Assembly: GCF_022376445.1 (NCBI RefSeq)
Contig: NW_025955206.1
Coordinates: 1 to 58,005, forward strand
Source: Fomitopsis serialis
Taxonomy: Eukaryota; Basidiomycota; Agaricomycetes; Polyporales; Fomitopsidaceae
Direction of reading: 5' to 3'
Length of the DNA stretch: 58,005 nucleotides
This document shows positions 31,311-43,677 of the stretch, piece after piece (within the stretch, counting starts at the first letter, position 1; every line of letters begins with the position of its first letter). Both the position numbers and the translations under genes were made by a program. The notes beneath the pieces were generated by a model. That model was not told where the DNA came from, made no database searches, and was given only the letters and a program-made list of their open reading frames with translations.

Positions 31311-33133
31311 TCACCAGGACAGCTCTGGGAACCTGACTTTCATGACCGGCGGAGGATCCAGGTCGACGACTTCGATGATTTTCCTCAGTCCCGGTATGTC
31401 TGTGTCCTCGATGTCCTCAAAGTTCTCGTAGCACGGCAGGCGCATCGACAATCGGTTGATTGGATGGCCGTGCTGCGCTCGCTGCTGCGCCAGAAGGTAA
31501 CACTGCAAAGTCGACCACGTCTTGTCGTTCGTCATGGTCAGCACCTCCAGATTGGGGCACAACAGCCTCCCGGTGACCTCCCCCGGCGTGGCTAACGCCG
31601 CAAGGATCGCCCTCGAGAACCCCGCGTCGTTGATGCTGTCTATGCGGATATGGAGCTCCTTCAACAGCGGCATCCGCTCAAACACCTCAATCCACCGCCT
31701 CCGCGTGAAGCCCAGGTGCGCCCGGTGGTAGTACGTCTCCGAGATCGTGAACTCCTCCAGGAGGGACAGGTCGAGCGTGCGCACGATGCTCAGCAGGAGG
31801 TGGCCCGCGACGGTCGGCATCTCGCCCATGTCGCTGTCCTGCGGGATCGCGGCGACGATCTGGAACGGGCTCGTGCGCGTCGTGCCGTGGATAGCGACGA
31901 CGTCGTTCGCGCTCGTGTACTCGATGTGCAGGCGCGTGATGCCTGGGAGGTGCCCCGTCTCCTCGAGGTTGTCCGGGAGGCCGAAGCGGAACGTGAAGTC
32001 TGCCGCGCGCTCGAGCCAGACGTGGAAGCGCGTCGCGCAGTCGGGCACCGCGAGCCGGCTGAAGAGGTCCGCGACGACCGACGCGGAGCAGCGTGCGATA
32101 TCGAGCACGCGGAGGTTGTCGAGTCGTAGCGGGGGAGGGAGTCCGCCGCTGACGAGGACGTGAACGTCGCCTTGTACGTTCTGAGCTCCTCGAGCTCGGG
32201 GCACGCCGCGAGGATCTCAAGGAGCCGCGAGACCTCCATTGTTATGGGTTTGCGTTTCTTGCCCTTGATGAAGAGCCGTCTGAGGTTGGTGAATGTCAGG
32301 CTGCCCAGCTCAGGGTATGCATACACCAGCCTGAGGGTGGCCAGTCGGGGCGTGTGACCATCGAACATGGTCGGTAATGCGAAACAGTCGCCGTCCATGC
32401 CGACTTTAAATACGTGCAGCGCCTCGAGCGAGGGTGCGGGGGATCGTAGCATGGTCTCGAGCGGCTCACGGAGATCCGCGTCCTCCATGAATATGGACGG
32501 GAGGTATATGTGGCGTATTCGTGCGGCATGTGGCATCGCAGCATTTATGACCTGGGATGCTGCCTCCGTGGTTGCTGAGGCGGATACTATGAGGGACAAC
32601 GGGGCGTCTGCGGACCGTTCCAGACATGCCAGCGCGGCGTCTGGGTATTTCGTGCTAAGACGCGTCCAGAGAGCGGCACATGTCAGCGCGATCTCTCGCC
32701 AGCGGTGACAGACGTGGGCGAGGTATACCCATGGTGCAGAGCCGTAGGATGGGTGGAGGGGCCCGTCCCCTTCCTCCGCAATGTCATGGAAGATGAGCAG
32801 GAGTATGTCGGGCGCTAGCCGGTGTACGGGGCGCAGTGCATTGCGGTATCTCTGCAGCAATGCAAGAGAGAAGTCCAGGTCTCCGAGCTGTATTTGAGTG
32901 TTAGCGTACGCGGAAGTGAAACACCTTGTAGTGCGATTCCACCTTGTCCACCACTCCGTTCAACTCGTCGGCGCTTTAGACCCAACGAACCAGTCCGCAT
33001 CAGCCTTCGCCACGGGTCCTAGGAATGAATACACGCACTGCGGACCATGCCACTGAGGAAGGTTCCAGGCAGGACGGTCGAGGAGGTGAGAGAGGGATAG
33101 CCCTGTCGACGATGTGGTCGGCTGAGCGGTCAT
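31311..33133 (-). CDS. F-box protein with leucine-rich C-terminal part
   Basis: Likely substrate receptor of an SCF ubiquitin ligase. The F-box-like segment HRLAPDILLLIFHDI is followed by PWVYLAHVCHRWREIALTC, then about 400 residues of irregular leucine-rich sequence (LRRLFIKG, LRVLDIARCS, LKELHIRID). Such genes are greatly expanded in Agaricomycetes. Exons: 33133-33039, 32973-32925, 32887-31311. The last exon changes frame at the five-G run 32131-32135 (plus strand). One extra C on the coding strand gives a continuous protein of 573 residues and a total length divisible by three. The acceptor before exon 2 (taaag) is weak but keeps phase. Substrate unknown. Confidence 0.8.
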
Positions 33134-33693
33134 GACGGGCGACTTAACAGAGCGGGCGTGGGAGGGTGAGAGGCAAAGACCGCAGACGGAGTTGAGCTTG
33201 GGGGCGCACCTATAAGGAGCAGTCCAGCGCGGCGTGTGTTTGCGAGCGCCGGGGCCAGTGCGGACAGCGATGGCAGTCGACCTCTCCGAGTCCTTGACGT
33301 ACAAACCATCGCAGTCCCACCCCCTGCGATCTCGGTGGCTATTCACCTCAATATCGGCTACTGGCACTATAGCACTGCCGTGCATGACTGCAACCTTGCT
33401 GCAACCCGAGTCACATCATGCATCCGAGTCATGGCATCACCCACGCTGCTCTTTCAAGTCCCGGAGTACTGCAATTCTGCACGCCTGTAGTCACATCGGT
33501 CTGCACTCGAGTACCAGACGACCTAGCCCGACAATGTCGCGGAACCGGCGGCAGTTTGAACAGACTGGGACCGCCACCTGCCTAATTATAGGCGTGCAGA
33601 ACCGGTAGCCATGCTACGAAACTCACGTTCCGGTTCTCACAGGTCTCCTCCTCCACCATCGCCATCCCGCTCTGTGCGTCGGCTTGAGCCATA
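33134..33693. promoter_or_regulatory. Divergent promoter region, F-box gene / DUF3074 gene
   Basis: 560 bp between divergent starts. Only short incidental frames. A pyrimidine-rich leader (33640-33675) precedes the plus-strand start at 33694. Confidence 0.45.
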
Positions 33694-34687
33694 ATGTCGT
33701 CCGATTACCAGCTCTCGATAACGCCCGTGAAGCTGTCGCGTAAGTAATGCTCCAGACGAAATTGGACTTTCAGAGCTGACGCTGTCGGACCGGAACCAGA
33801 GCTGCCGTCGGAAGAGACGATCGCTGCGCTCGGCGAGGCCCTGCTGGACTCAACCAAGTCTTGGAAGCAAGGCAAGACGTTCCAAAAGGGCACCGTGAAG
33901 ACGAGCTCGCGCCCAAAGGGCCCGCAGGACGGGGCGCCCTGGCACTGCCGGGTCAGCGAGCACGCCCCGGAGGACGCGACGTTCGACGAGTTCTGGAGCA
34001 AGCTGGGCGAGGACAAGGCGAACAACGAGATGCAGTGCGTGTCAGAGTCCCCCGCCCCTCCATCGTCCGTCCTATGTACCGCGACCCCGAGATCGATCGT
34101 GCCGTGCCCTGACATCGATGACGATGCCCCATAGGTACGTCCCGGAGATCAAGAAAGTGACCCTCATCAAGGAGATCTCGCCGACGCAGTCCATATGGTC
34201 GCTATACTACACCTTCCCGCCGCCCGTGTCCCCCAGGGTCTTCACGGTTCTGCAGACTAAGCACTTGGTCGCGGAGTCTCCGAAGAAAGGGTGTGTACAA
34301 TGTCTACGGTCGTATACCTGCTCATGTTTACGCTCTCTGTGATCCTACCAGCCTGATCATCTCTACGCCAGTGGATCTCTCCGAGGACACAGAACTAGCG
34401 AAGCTCGAAGAGAAAGGTGTCAAGGGACGCTACGTGAGCGTCGAGCTCCTCCAGGAGCTGGATAACGGTAAGGTCGAATGGCGGATGGCCACCTCCAGCA
34501 CGCCCGGCGGCAACATTCCGTCTTTCGTTGCTGAGTCTACCATGGACAGCACCATTGCCAAGGTACGCGTGTTCTTTCTCTCGCGGGTGATTCGTCTTAC
34601 ATTGTGTACCCTCAGGATGTAACGCATTTCTTGCATTGGTTCCATACAGTGCGGGCGAAGCTTCAGGAATCTGCCGCGGCCGCATGA
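33694..34687 (+). CDS. DUF3074 (START-like) protein
   Basis: 247 residues from exons 33694-33739, 33776-34034, 34135-34290, 34352-34562, 34616-34687. Blocks such as GALLDSTKSWKQGKTF-like sequence, APWHCRVSEH, YVPEIKKVTLIKEI, SIWSLYYTFPPPVSPR and GRYVSVELLQEL fit the DUF3074 family, which has the START-like lipid-binding fold and is found in fungi. The second exon must begin at the second AG of a cagag pair to keep phase. The C-terminus ends in an alanine run. Ligand and role are unknown. Confidence 0.75.
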
Positions 34688-34858
34688 GATCGTCTTATGA
34701 ACTTGATGTCCGCTTTGTCAACGTGACTGCGCTTTGGGTTACGCGCATCAGACTTGTATGTAAATTACTGACACCTGGAGGGTATCGGTTGCAATATACC
34801 CGACTAGTGAAGAGGAGCATTGCACCCGAACATACTTGCGAGCCTTGCCTTGCAGGTG

Positions 34859-34876
34859 TACTGTGTGTGTGTGTGA
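34859..34876 (+). repeat. Short (TG)n microsatellite
   Basis: About seven consecutive TG units in the convergent region between the DUF3074 and glutamine synthetase-like genes. Confidence 0.8.
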
Positions 34877-35056
34877 CGCCTAACTTAAGGCACTGATACA
34901 CATTGACAACGTGTTTACAATAGATCCTTGGATCGGTGAAACTGCTCCCTCTTCCTTTCCATTCAGATCGCGCAATCCGGAAACACAAACATACGTCCTA
35001 CGGCGAGACACTGGCGCTGTGCCAGATACGCCTACACATGTTTATCCACAACAAAA

Positions 35057-37254
35057 TCAAGCCAGTTCCAGATATCTCTCCACTGGCGACGCCTATATTA
35101 GCAGACAAACGATACGACGGAACAACCGACAGCTCACCTTCCCAGTTTGTGACTGCCTGGTTCCAAAGCTGCACTTCGTGCTGGCGCGTGCCTCCGAAGT
35201 GGTCCACGAAATCGTTTCCGAACACCGCCTCCTCGCGCGCGATGCTCTCAGCACGCATCATGCGCTCCGTCGCCGCCTCCAGCGACTGCGGGAGCATCTT
35301 GACCTACACCACAGCAGTCAGCGTCATCCTCCCCACCCCTGACAAGCCCGAGCGCAACTACCTTGCCGTTCTTCTTATCCTCCAACGTCAACTGCCCCAC
35401 CGGCGGGCCGGGCAGCGCCATCTTCCTCTCGATGCCCCGCAGCCCGAGCGCGAGGACCGCGCTGAGCGCGAAGTAGGGGTTCATGTCCGCGCCGGGCACG
35501 CGCACCTCCAAGCGCGTCGCGGCGGGCGGGACGGAGGGCGGGCCGATGATGCGCACGGACGCGGCGCGCGAGTCGTAACCGTACGTGACCGCGTTGGGCG
35601 CCCAGAACGCCTCGCCGCCGACGAGCCGCTTGTAGCCGTTGATCGTCGGGACCAGCTGTGTCGTGGTGCGGTGAGTGCGGACTCGGAGGTGCGGGTGGGT
35701 GGGAGGCGGTGGGCTTACCATGGGCATGACGTCGGGGAGGCCGTCGAGACCCCGGCGAGGAACCACTCGCCTTCTTGGCTGAGGAACTTGGTGTCTTCGT
35801 TGGCTGCGTTGGCGCGTCCGGTCTTGAGCTGCGCTTCGGAGACGGCGAAGATACTCTTTCCATTCTCGTCGCGTAATGAGACGTGGATATGGCTTCAGGT
35901 GGATGAGGTTTGTAATACAGACAAAAGCCTTTAAGAGTACATACCCGCTGCAGCCTGGCAGCTGAGGCATGGCAGTGTGAGAACTGTGAGCCTCGGAAGT
36001 TAGACCCAAAGAGACGTACGTTTCCCCAAGGCTTAGCCATGAAACTCGGGACTATCCCGTGCTTCATGCCTATGCTCTTCAAAAGATACTTGAACAAGAT
36101 TGCGTTGTCTGCCATGCGACATGCGGTCGTGTAAGCTAGCGCGGTCTCATATACACCCGGCCCCGTCTCGGTGTCTATCCCAAGCCTTGATCAATGATCA
36201 GAGTGGATTTGCGCATCAGACTTACGGTGGCCTTCGAGCGGCACGTCAAACTTCAGACTCTCGTCGAAGATGTCGTGAAAGTAGTCGTTGTTCAGTTGAG
36301 TGCGGAGGAGTGAGTAGCCATGCACTGCTGCATATCAGAATGTGAGGTGTGCGTGCAACTGGCGGATGCTCACTTCCAGGAGTGAGCGGTTGTAGGTCTG
36401 TGTACCTTTTCTCATTCAAACTGTGCGGTGTCTCTGGCCGGTACATACCATTTCAATGAAGTCTGTTAGACGAGCGAGCAAAAGAGAACTTCACCTTTGA
36501 ATTGGAAGTACTAGATGTATGTCTCAGCTGTGCATGAGTACACCGAGCGGATGGGTGCTGACCTCGTATTCACAGCCAGCGTAGCATTGCCACCCCTTGC
36601 TTGCAGCCTTGTCCACGACGCCCTTGAGGACGCCGCGGGGATCCGCACAGATGGGTTCCTTGGTGTCCGGGTCGAGGAAGGACACGAGGAAAAAGGGGAC
36701 ATTTTTCTCCCAAGGTATCCGTCGGTATGTAGACAAGTCGATGGTCGCGAGAAGATCTCGGTACCCGTTTGCCCTATTAGAGATCAGTAGTTCCTTTGAG
36801 TAGACGGTGTCATGTAGATCCCATCCGCTGGGACAAGCCTGCTTGAGCGAGCGCGACACAGCAACCGTTCTTGATATGTACGCACAAAATGACACTGCAG
36901 AAGCCGAATCCATCGGACGATGCGGCACTGAGGAATTTCTCCTTGGACTTTTAACGGATGGATTGGAACACGTCAGGACCCCTATGCCAATGAGCATAGC
37001 AGTGCCTTACCATGAACTTGCCCCTCAGGACACCATCAACTGGATGTGTTCATTCAGTCTAGCAATATCCGGGCGCGGTAGCCATCTGCCTGCTTACCGT
37101 CGATACCTGTACCACCGGCATCATTAGTTCATCACGCGAGACGGACCTCCGCGAATCACTCACCAGCCACTTTCACTTTGGTGTCATCCCGAAGCAAGTC
37201 CTCGAGTTCGAGGAGAGACTGCGGAGCATGTTGCGTTGCTGATGCGCTTCCCAT
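35057..37254 (-). CDS. Glutamine synthetase-like protein (FluG / GlnA type III)
   Basis: ATP-dependent gamma-glutamyl ligase fold. Recognised blocks: AGIDVDGVLRGKFM near the N-terminus, FGWDLHDTVYS, RRIPWEKNVPFFLV, LQPLTPGMHGYSLL, EGHHTETGPGVYETAL, FMAKPWGN, SGHIHVSLRDENG, NGYKRLVGG, SRAASVRIIGPPS, VRVPGADMNPYFALSA and a C-terminal VERYLELA. Fourteen exons: 37254-37164, 37106-37098, 37039-37011, 36947-36886, 36827-36563, 36510-36495, 36433-36374, 36324-36226, 36174-36020, 35961-35945, 35892-35719, 35655-35362, 35303-35138, 35082-35057. Exons of 9, 16 and 17 nt are supported by phase and conserved sequence. Exon 11 lacks one base near 35748; with it the protein is 487 residues. No N-terminal amidohydrolase domain, unlike full-length FluG. 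The natural substrate may not be ammonia. Confidence 0.9.
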
Positions 37255-38482
37255 GATCGCAATGCTTGTAGATTCCTCGCTGTTGAGAGGAAATATTGCG
37301 TTATCGCCCAGCGCCGCAGTCGACAAGTGTGGCTGATCATGGGCGCTTGCGATACATACTTACTGCATCTGGAAGGTCAGCCACCGTACTGACAGTCATT
37401 CTTCAAGTTGACAGGCACGCCTTCGTTTGCACTCCAGCAGTCGTAGTGAATCCCAATGCGAGTACTGTTTTTTCCCTACAATGAATATTACTTGGAAAAA
37501 TACCGAGAAGTGACCCTACTGCTGGCAAACTGCTGGTATACCCCCTTACGTGCACTCGAGCCTCGTGCTTAGTAGTACTTCGACCTACCATCAGATACCT
37601 GCTTTGTATCTGCCGAATCATGCACGCCACCTTTGGGATAGAACACACAAGGGCTGGATGATTCCACCCGGCTACGCCGCGGTAATTTTGGTGAGATCGT
37701 CCGATACTTCTGCCAGCCTAAGTGCACGGGGGGACAGCCTACTAGGGTGTTCTTGGAATAATCCTTGGAACTCGATCGTGGTCCGAGTCAGTCAGCGCGA
37801 CGGGAGCATAGAACCCTCCGAATGAGCTCCTCCACTTTCCAATTTTACGGACTTTACCTGCGTGCGCAAGCGGTCGTTTGATTGCATCCCTAAGTCGCGT
37901 AGTAGGATCGACATTTTATCCAACCATACGAGTAACCGTCATACAGCCGGCAGAAGGACGCTGCAATCTGGAACAGTCAGGCCGCTGAGAATGCCAGCAT
38001 CCGGTCTCAGGATGCAAGCCTCGCTCTGTTGCTACGAACGCCTCCGATCAGCGGGCCCGGACGGCTGCCTAGCGAGTGGTTACTGGTATGAGAACTGCTT
38101 TGGAACTGCTTGTGTTGAAACATGAATGTGGTCTCGATGCGCAACTTGAGATGTGTCATATCGAGTCCGAATTCCGAGTGTTGTTGCTTCTACTTAGCGC
38201 AGCTAGTTCCTTTCTACAAACGATGGATTGAATTCCGGGCGTAGTATGTAACGAGCGATTATCGACTTATCACTAGTAGGGAGCGGAGAGACGGGGAGCC
38301 AGCTCGGCGTTCATGTATGTGCCCCAGCGATGTCTGTCGAGACAATCCAAAGCTATCGCGATTGGGGTCCGGTGTCTACTACGGGCATACCGCATCCACA
38401 GGATATAGTACGTCTACAAATTTGAGCTTCAGCTTTGACAATTCGCCTACTACAACAGCAGACAAGGTGATGCGATGAATGC
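37255..38482. other. Intergenic stretch
   Basis: 1.2 kb between the 5' end of the glutamine synthetase-like gene and the 3' end of the membrane-protein gene, both on the minus strand. Only short frames without recognisable content. Confidence 0.45.
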
Positions 38483-39800
38483 CTACACCGGCAGTTCGCT
38501 CTTGATTCCCATGGGCAGCCCGTCGTCGGTGTCCACGACCTTCGAGATGTCGACTGCAACCGGGCGCATGGCGAAGGACTGCTGCTCCTGCATGGCAGTA
38601 CGGCGAGATGTAATCCCAGAGGACGTTGAAGGATGTGCCCGCTGCGCCCATCCGAGACCAACCCGTACGTTGATCATCATGAACGCGATACCGGCGATAG
38701 GGCAGAGCGTATCCACAGCTGTGTACTGCAGGTTACTCTGTGCCTGATACGAACCGAAAAAGAATATAGTGTATGACCTAGAGGCAGAACAAGACGTCAG
38801 CACCCAGCATAGGATGGACCGGGACAAACACATACGTATAGAGGGCAGCACTCTCGACGATGGTCACAAGAACCCTCTGGGGGAAATATGTATGCGTCAG
38901 CAAGTCACCGCGCAGCAGCTGTACAGGGAAGACAGACCATGAGGTTGCCGCCTCCGTACGAACCGGTACGTTGTCGAGCACGCCATACCCTCCAGCCGAT
39001 GCCAACGGAACTATAGACATTCGTCCTGCGCGGGATATTAGCTTCGCGTATATGTAGACCAGATCATACGTACACAAAGGTGAAGGCGTAGTCTGCGGAT
39101 ATCCACCGACTGAGGGACGCGATGAAGACGGTGTTTCCGCTTCCGACTTGGGTAAGCTCATAGACGACACCAGGACCCGCCACTAACGAAATTTCAGCAA
39201 CATATTCGCTGATCGTGAGCCAAGGCGAAACAAACTTACCACAAAGACCTAGGACGGTAAAGCACGGGAGAATGATAACATGGTAGTTATATCCCCAGAC
39301 AGTCCAGAGACGATAGATCTTGGAAGGAGCGCTTCAGGGACAACATTTACGAATCGACGACGCAGGGCTTACGAATAGGATGTCGCAAGTGATGATTGTG
39401 GCGATCAGGAACCCAATTTTGACGGCCTCCGTAGTGAGAGCAAGGTCCGAATAGTAGAGCAACGGCACTTTGCCTCCCATGAAATTGACGAATGCATCGA
39501 AGAGACGATAGACTGTCATCACCCAGTGCTTATACAAGATTTTCGTCAGTCGGCAAATGGGATCTACATCACTTTGAAAACAGAACTCACCCCGGTAACT
39601 GTCAACATGACGAACATTGACCCGAACAATACAGGAGTGAAATACGCAGAGAGCACGGGCGTCCCACCAGACCGTTGTGACCCAACCCGGCTGAAATGAA
39701 GGTACAAGAAAGTCAATGCCAGTACCAGGAATACGCCATAGAGCATGCTCTCTAGGGCTACCGTAGCCAGGTTGACGCTGATGAGGGGGAGCTGCGCCAT
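38483..39800 (-). CDS. Seven-helix membrane protein, Agaricomycete-expanded family
   Basis: 325 residues from exons 39800-39591, 39528-39373, 39318-39240, 39182-39074, 39025-38938, 38876-38836, 38777-38483. About seven hydrophobic segments alternate with short loops, including LYGVFLVLALTFLYLHF, FTPVLFGSMFVMLTVTG, ILFIYRLWTVWGYNYHVIIL and YTIFFFGSYQAQSNLQY. The WTVWGYNY and WRVWRARQ blocks recall the many uncharacterised seven-helix proteins of mushroom genomes, some with receptor-like topology. The C-terminal 70 residues are cytosolic-looking and polar. The acceptor of exon 2 is the least certain junction. The 48-nt intron 39073-39026 is stop-free. Function unknown. Confidence 0.75.
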
Positions 39801-41221
39801 CCTGCTGCAAGTCTCAACCCGAGGTGGCTAGCGACTCCGGAATGCAGGGAGCTAACACGAAGCTGGTTGGGGGTTCTTATAGACTTCCGTAGGTGGTGCA
39901 CCAGGCAGGGAAGTGCAAGCGCGATCTTCTGTAGGCGATGACCTTCTCACGTCTCGCGACCCTATGTACTTGCGGGCACCTCCAACGGGCTTACAAGACG
40001 CTTGGTGATGGGATGCCGCTCTCGACCGGCACAGTCGCCATGGCTAAAATTGTATTCCGATGATCCCGTCGCCGGTTGAGAAAATCTGACCTTGGGGTTG
40101 TGCAGCGCGGGTTCCCGCTCATATGACGATACTGTAGACACCGGCACCAAAAACGCGGTCAAGAACTGACGAATCGGCAACGAGGGGTACGGTGGCGCAG
40201 CGTGACACCGTGAACGCGCCCCGCAAGAAGCAGCGACCGATCATCAGGTTTCAGAGCGGTGCCAATGTTCTGCGAGCAGACGTCGCAACTGCGTCGCAAG
40301 GAAACTTCGCAGGCCAGATCCGGGCCAGATCGCGCAATATCTTCGGGACCGGCCAGGGCCTGAAACAGTCTAGATCGAAGTTACAACGAGGAAACCACAA
40401 GGCCTCAGATTCACCTTCGAATATGAAACGGATGCCATAGCCTTGAACAGACGAAGATTCAGCATTGTGACTAGTCGGCACGTAGCCTCGAACGAGGTAC
40501 GGGGGTACGAGGGCATAGTCCATGTGTACATAGCCAGCCATCCGCTGATCGCCCCGCGTTGCGAGCACATAGTCGATTATGGGTAAACTTTGACGACGAG
40601 TTCTTCTAAATGAATTTCAATGACAGGCCGAGATCGGTGGAATGATGTAAAAGAATCTTAGCTGAATACGGAAGCCTCGCCCACGCTAGGATCGGAATCG
40701 GAGGATGAGTGGTTAATGAGTGGACATCGTGGCTTGCACTTCGTAATGTCGTAGACTCGGAGATGGGTGGGTAGTACGCACGTTTTCAATGAGCACAAAG
40801 CGGGACTACACCAATGCGCAGCAGCGTACGCTATAGACGGTTCCTGTCCATCAGCCTAAAGTCAGTAGCATACTATGCCGTCTGAGCTAGGCCGGCGCGT
40901 TCCATATGCACAATGATGCCACGCCGGCACGCCCAGATTTAACCAGCGGACAAAAGTACCGCTCTGCCGAGCTATTTGTGGGGGGTGACATCTCCGCGGT
41001 GAAAAGGGCGGTAGTGAGGTTCGTTGCCCGTGAAGCAAACTAAATGTTCTGGTGGCCTGCCATGACGAGAACATGGTGCAGTCACGACGGTTGTTCACAT
41101 CGACCCTGCTGCCTGCAGCGCACGGTTGCTGGAGATCCAGGGCGGCTTCAATTTCAAGTTCTCGCCACCCAGAAACATTAGTAGGCTACGTGTCACAACT
41201 GCAATATATTGTCTCGCACCG
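39801..41221. other. Intergenic stretch
   Basis: 1.4 kb without a supported gene. A minus-strand frame at 40251-40568 (reading in part DYALVPPYLVRGYVPTS) and an overlapping plus-strand frame at 40192-40440 are the longest. Neither shows a known motif. Confidence 0.4.
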
Positions 41222-43677
41222 TTACATCCGCTCTGCCTTGAACTTAGATACCCTCCTCTCCCTGCCAGCCTCGCCCGTCTCGCCCTGATGCGGAGGTGCA
41301 GACTCCTTTACCTCAGCCGCCATGACCAAGCCTGAACGCCTCGCACCAGCCGTCACAGGGGTAGTAGGCACAGACATAGATCGCGGAGCTGACAGCTGTT
41401 GTGGTTGTGCTGGGGCGGGATTTTGGAAAGACGGCGAATCGAGTACGAATGATTGGAAGGGCGGAGGTTGTACGAATGATGGAGAATCGACGACCATGGA
41501 CGGCATGGAGGGTGCAGGCACACCTGGAGGCCTGAAGGATGGTGAATCGACAATCATGCTGGGCATCTGGCCTTGTGCCGCCTTCCGCTGAATGGATTCA
41601 GGGATGACGGTGCGGTTGTCGTTATTCTGTCGCTCTGTGGGGCGTGAAGTAGCGCTGGGCACAGCTATGGGCGTTCCCGGAACTGGCGAGGTGAGTTTAG
41701 GAGAAGAACGACTGGTTGTCATCCGAGGTGTCTCGAGGCTCGGAGAAACCGGGGAGGGCGATTCGCGTTGCTCCGGCTGTGCAAGGCTTAGTTTGAACTT
41801 CGAGATCTTCGACCTGGGCTTTGCCGGAGCGAGCGAGTCTTCTGGTAATGGCGATTTTGAGAAAGGCGCATCCGCAGATGCAGAGATGGATGGTCCGGAT
41901 GGAGGAACCCGGGTGCTTGGTCCTGGGTTTGATGCGGTACTGGTTTGTGGACCTATATTCGTCACGTCTCCCCGCGAGAGCAGCTCTATGATAGCTTTGG
42001 CCTCCTCCGTTACGTCATCGTCGCTGTCGTCCCCAACGAGCTGATCGTTTTCAACTTTGCCCATTCGAACAGCCTTCTTCAGCCCAGACGACTGAGAAGA
42101 GGGCAGTACTGATGACCCAAGAGAGTGGGAAGCGAGGGTACTCGAAGACCTTTCTGTCGCACGTTCAGACTTGAACCGTGATGACGAGGGCTTGGGAGGC
42201 AGACTTGCAAGGGTCGCATCGATGGGCACTTCCTGTACATAACATGAGCTAACCGTCTGCTAGTGTTTATGAGCGCATTCATACCGGTTGATCCCATTCA
42301 TGGGCATCCTCGTCATGGGAGTGTGCACGCATAGCACTGTATGCTTCCGCGCCGATCGCTGCCCGTTTTTCGTAGTAAGCCAGTGCAACCTCCCGCTGAT
42401 GTTGAGCGTAATCGAAGTCTTCCTCTTGCCAAGTTACAGGCTCACCGTCGTCGCTCATCTGCTCGACATCAGTAGTATCGGAATCCGATAACGGTGGTTC
42501 ATTTGCCGTCTGCTCTTCCAGGTCGACGTCTGAGGTTATCACGTCACCGTCGTCCGAGTCGGCAGGCATCGGCGAGCCTGGGACAGACTCATCATCCGAG
42601 TCTGGCTCCACAGACTGAACAGGGGATTCTGCTCGCGCGCCTCCTGGAAGTCGTTCAACGACATCCATTTTCATGGGTTGCTTGTCCATCTGCGCTCGAG
42701 TCAACAGAGACGTCTTGCCTTTTCGTAACCTCGCCAATGCAACATCGCCCCATCGCCCTGAACCATCATCCGATGTCTCCCCGTTAGCATCGCTCCCACC
42801 ACGTCCGTCCGCGAACGAAACGCTCTTCTTCGACTTTCCTTCCTTCCGCTCCTTCGCGTCAAGTTGCACCTCCTTCTCGGCTCTCTCCTGTGTTTCGATC
42901 ACGTTGCGAAACAGAGCCTTTCCCATCTTCTTCTGCAGTTCCCTGGCCTTGCGCAAGCTTTCCAGCTCAGCTTTCGCTGCCTCCTTGCGCTTCTCTAGTT
43001 CGGCGCGCCGCCGCTCTCGATCGACGGCCTCATCTCGCTCCTGCTCAATCCGCTCCTGTTCTTCAAGCTGGTCAAGAATACGCTCGCGTTCGGTTTTTCT
43101 GCGTGTCTTCTCTGCTGGCGACAGAGCCCAGTGCGGTAAAAGGTCTGGATCATCGAAGATTGGCGGCGAGGCTACGGGGGCAGGAGGACGAGCTGGTACG
43201 ACGTCCTCCTTGACAGGCTCTACAATGTCGATGATAGGCAGCCCCTCCTCATTAAGAAGCTAATATGGATATGAGTGCTGCAACCTGGAATGTGCATGAC
43301 AAGAAACGTACCTCACCCTTCTCGTTCCGCCTCTGGGTCCCAGCAATCGCCTCGATGTCACTGTCTCCTAGAAGCTCCCCAAGCTTTTCGGAGATCTTTT
43401 GGGCATGATCGGAAGACAACCCCTGGCTCGGGCTGCTCGCATCTCCAGGCGAGATTGAACTAAGGAGTGCCTGCAGGGCTGCAGTCATATTAATTTGGCG
43501 GGCATGACTATTAGGGGCAGGTGACAGACCTTCTACCCTGCCCTCATTCAGATCTTGTTTTGAGCCGGCCACGGTAGACGAGGTCATGGCGAACGTAAGA
43601 GGTCGGAGAGCAGGTGGTTGCAGAACTGTTGTAAGGGTGGCCGCACTGAACGCAGGTCCGCTCAAGCGATCCGTCAT
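41222..43677 (-). CDS. URI/Bud27-like protein (DUF3835-type C-terminus)
   Basis: 783 residues from exons 43677-43312, 43259-42285, 42232-41222. A charged coiled-coil with RERILDQLEEQERIEQERDE and KARELQKKMGKALFRNV is followed by long acidic and Ser-rich disordered sequence and a C-terminus RRVSKFKAERM, typical of DUF3835 in URI1/Bud27, which chaperones RNA polymerase assembly through Rpb5. Three copies of a VDSPSF motif lie near the C-terminus. The N-terminal prefoldin domain of URI is not visible. A good upstream reading (ANAEAVQKL) exists but lacks an in-frame ATG, so the real start may lie upstream, hidden by a base error near 43750. Assignment is moderate. Confidence 0.65.

Noticed and set aside
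31650..32129. Plus-strand 159-codon Arg/Glu-rich frame opposite the F-box gene
   Set aside because: Shadow of GC-rich coding sequence on the other strand; no start context or motif.
34859..34876. (TG)n run as a regulatory element
   Set aside because: Too short and located between convergent genes; treated as a simple repeat.
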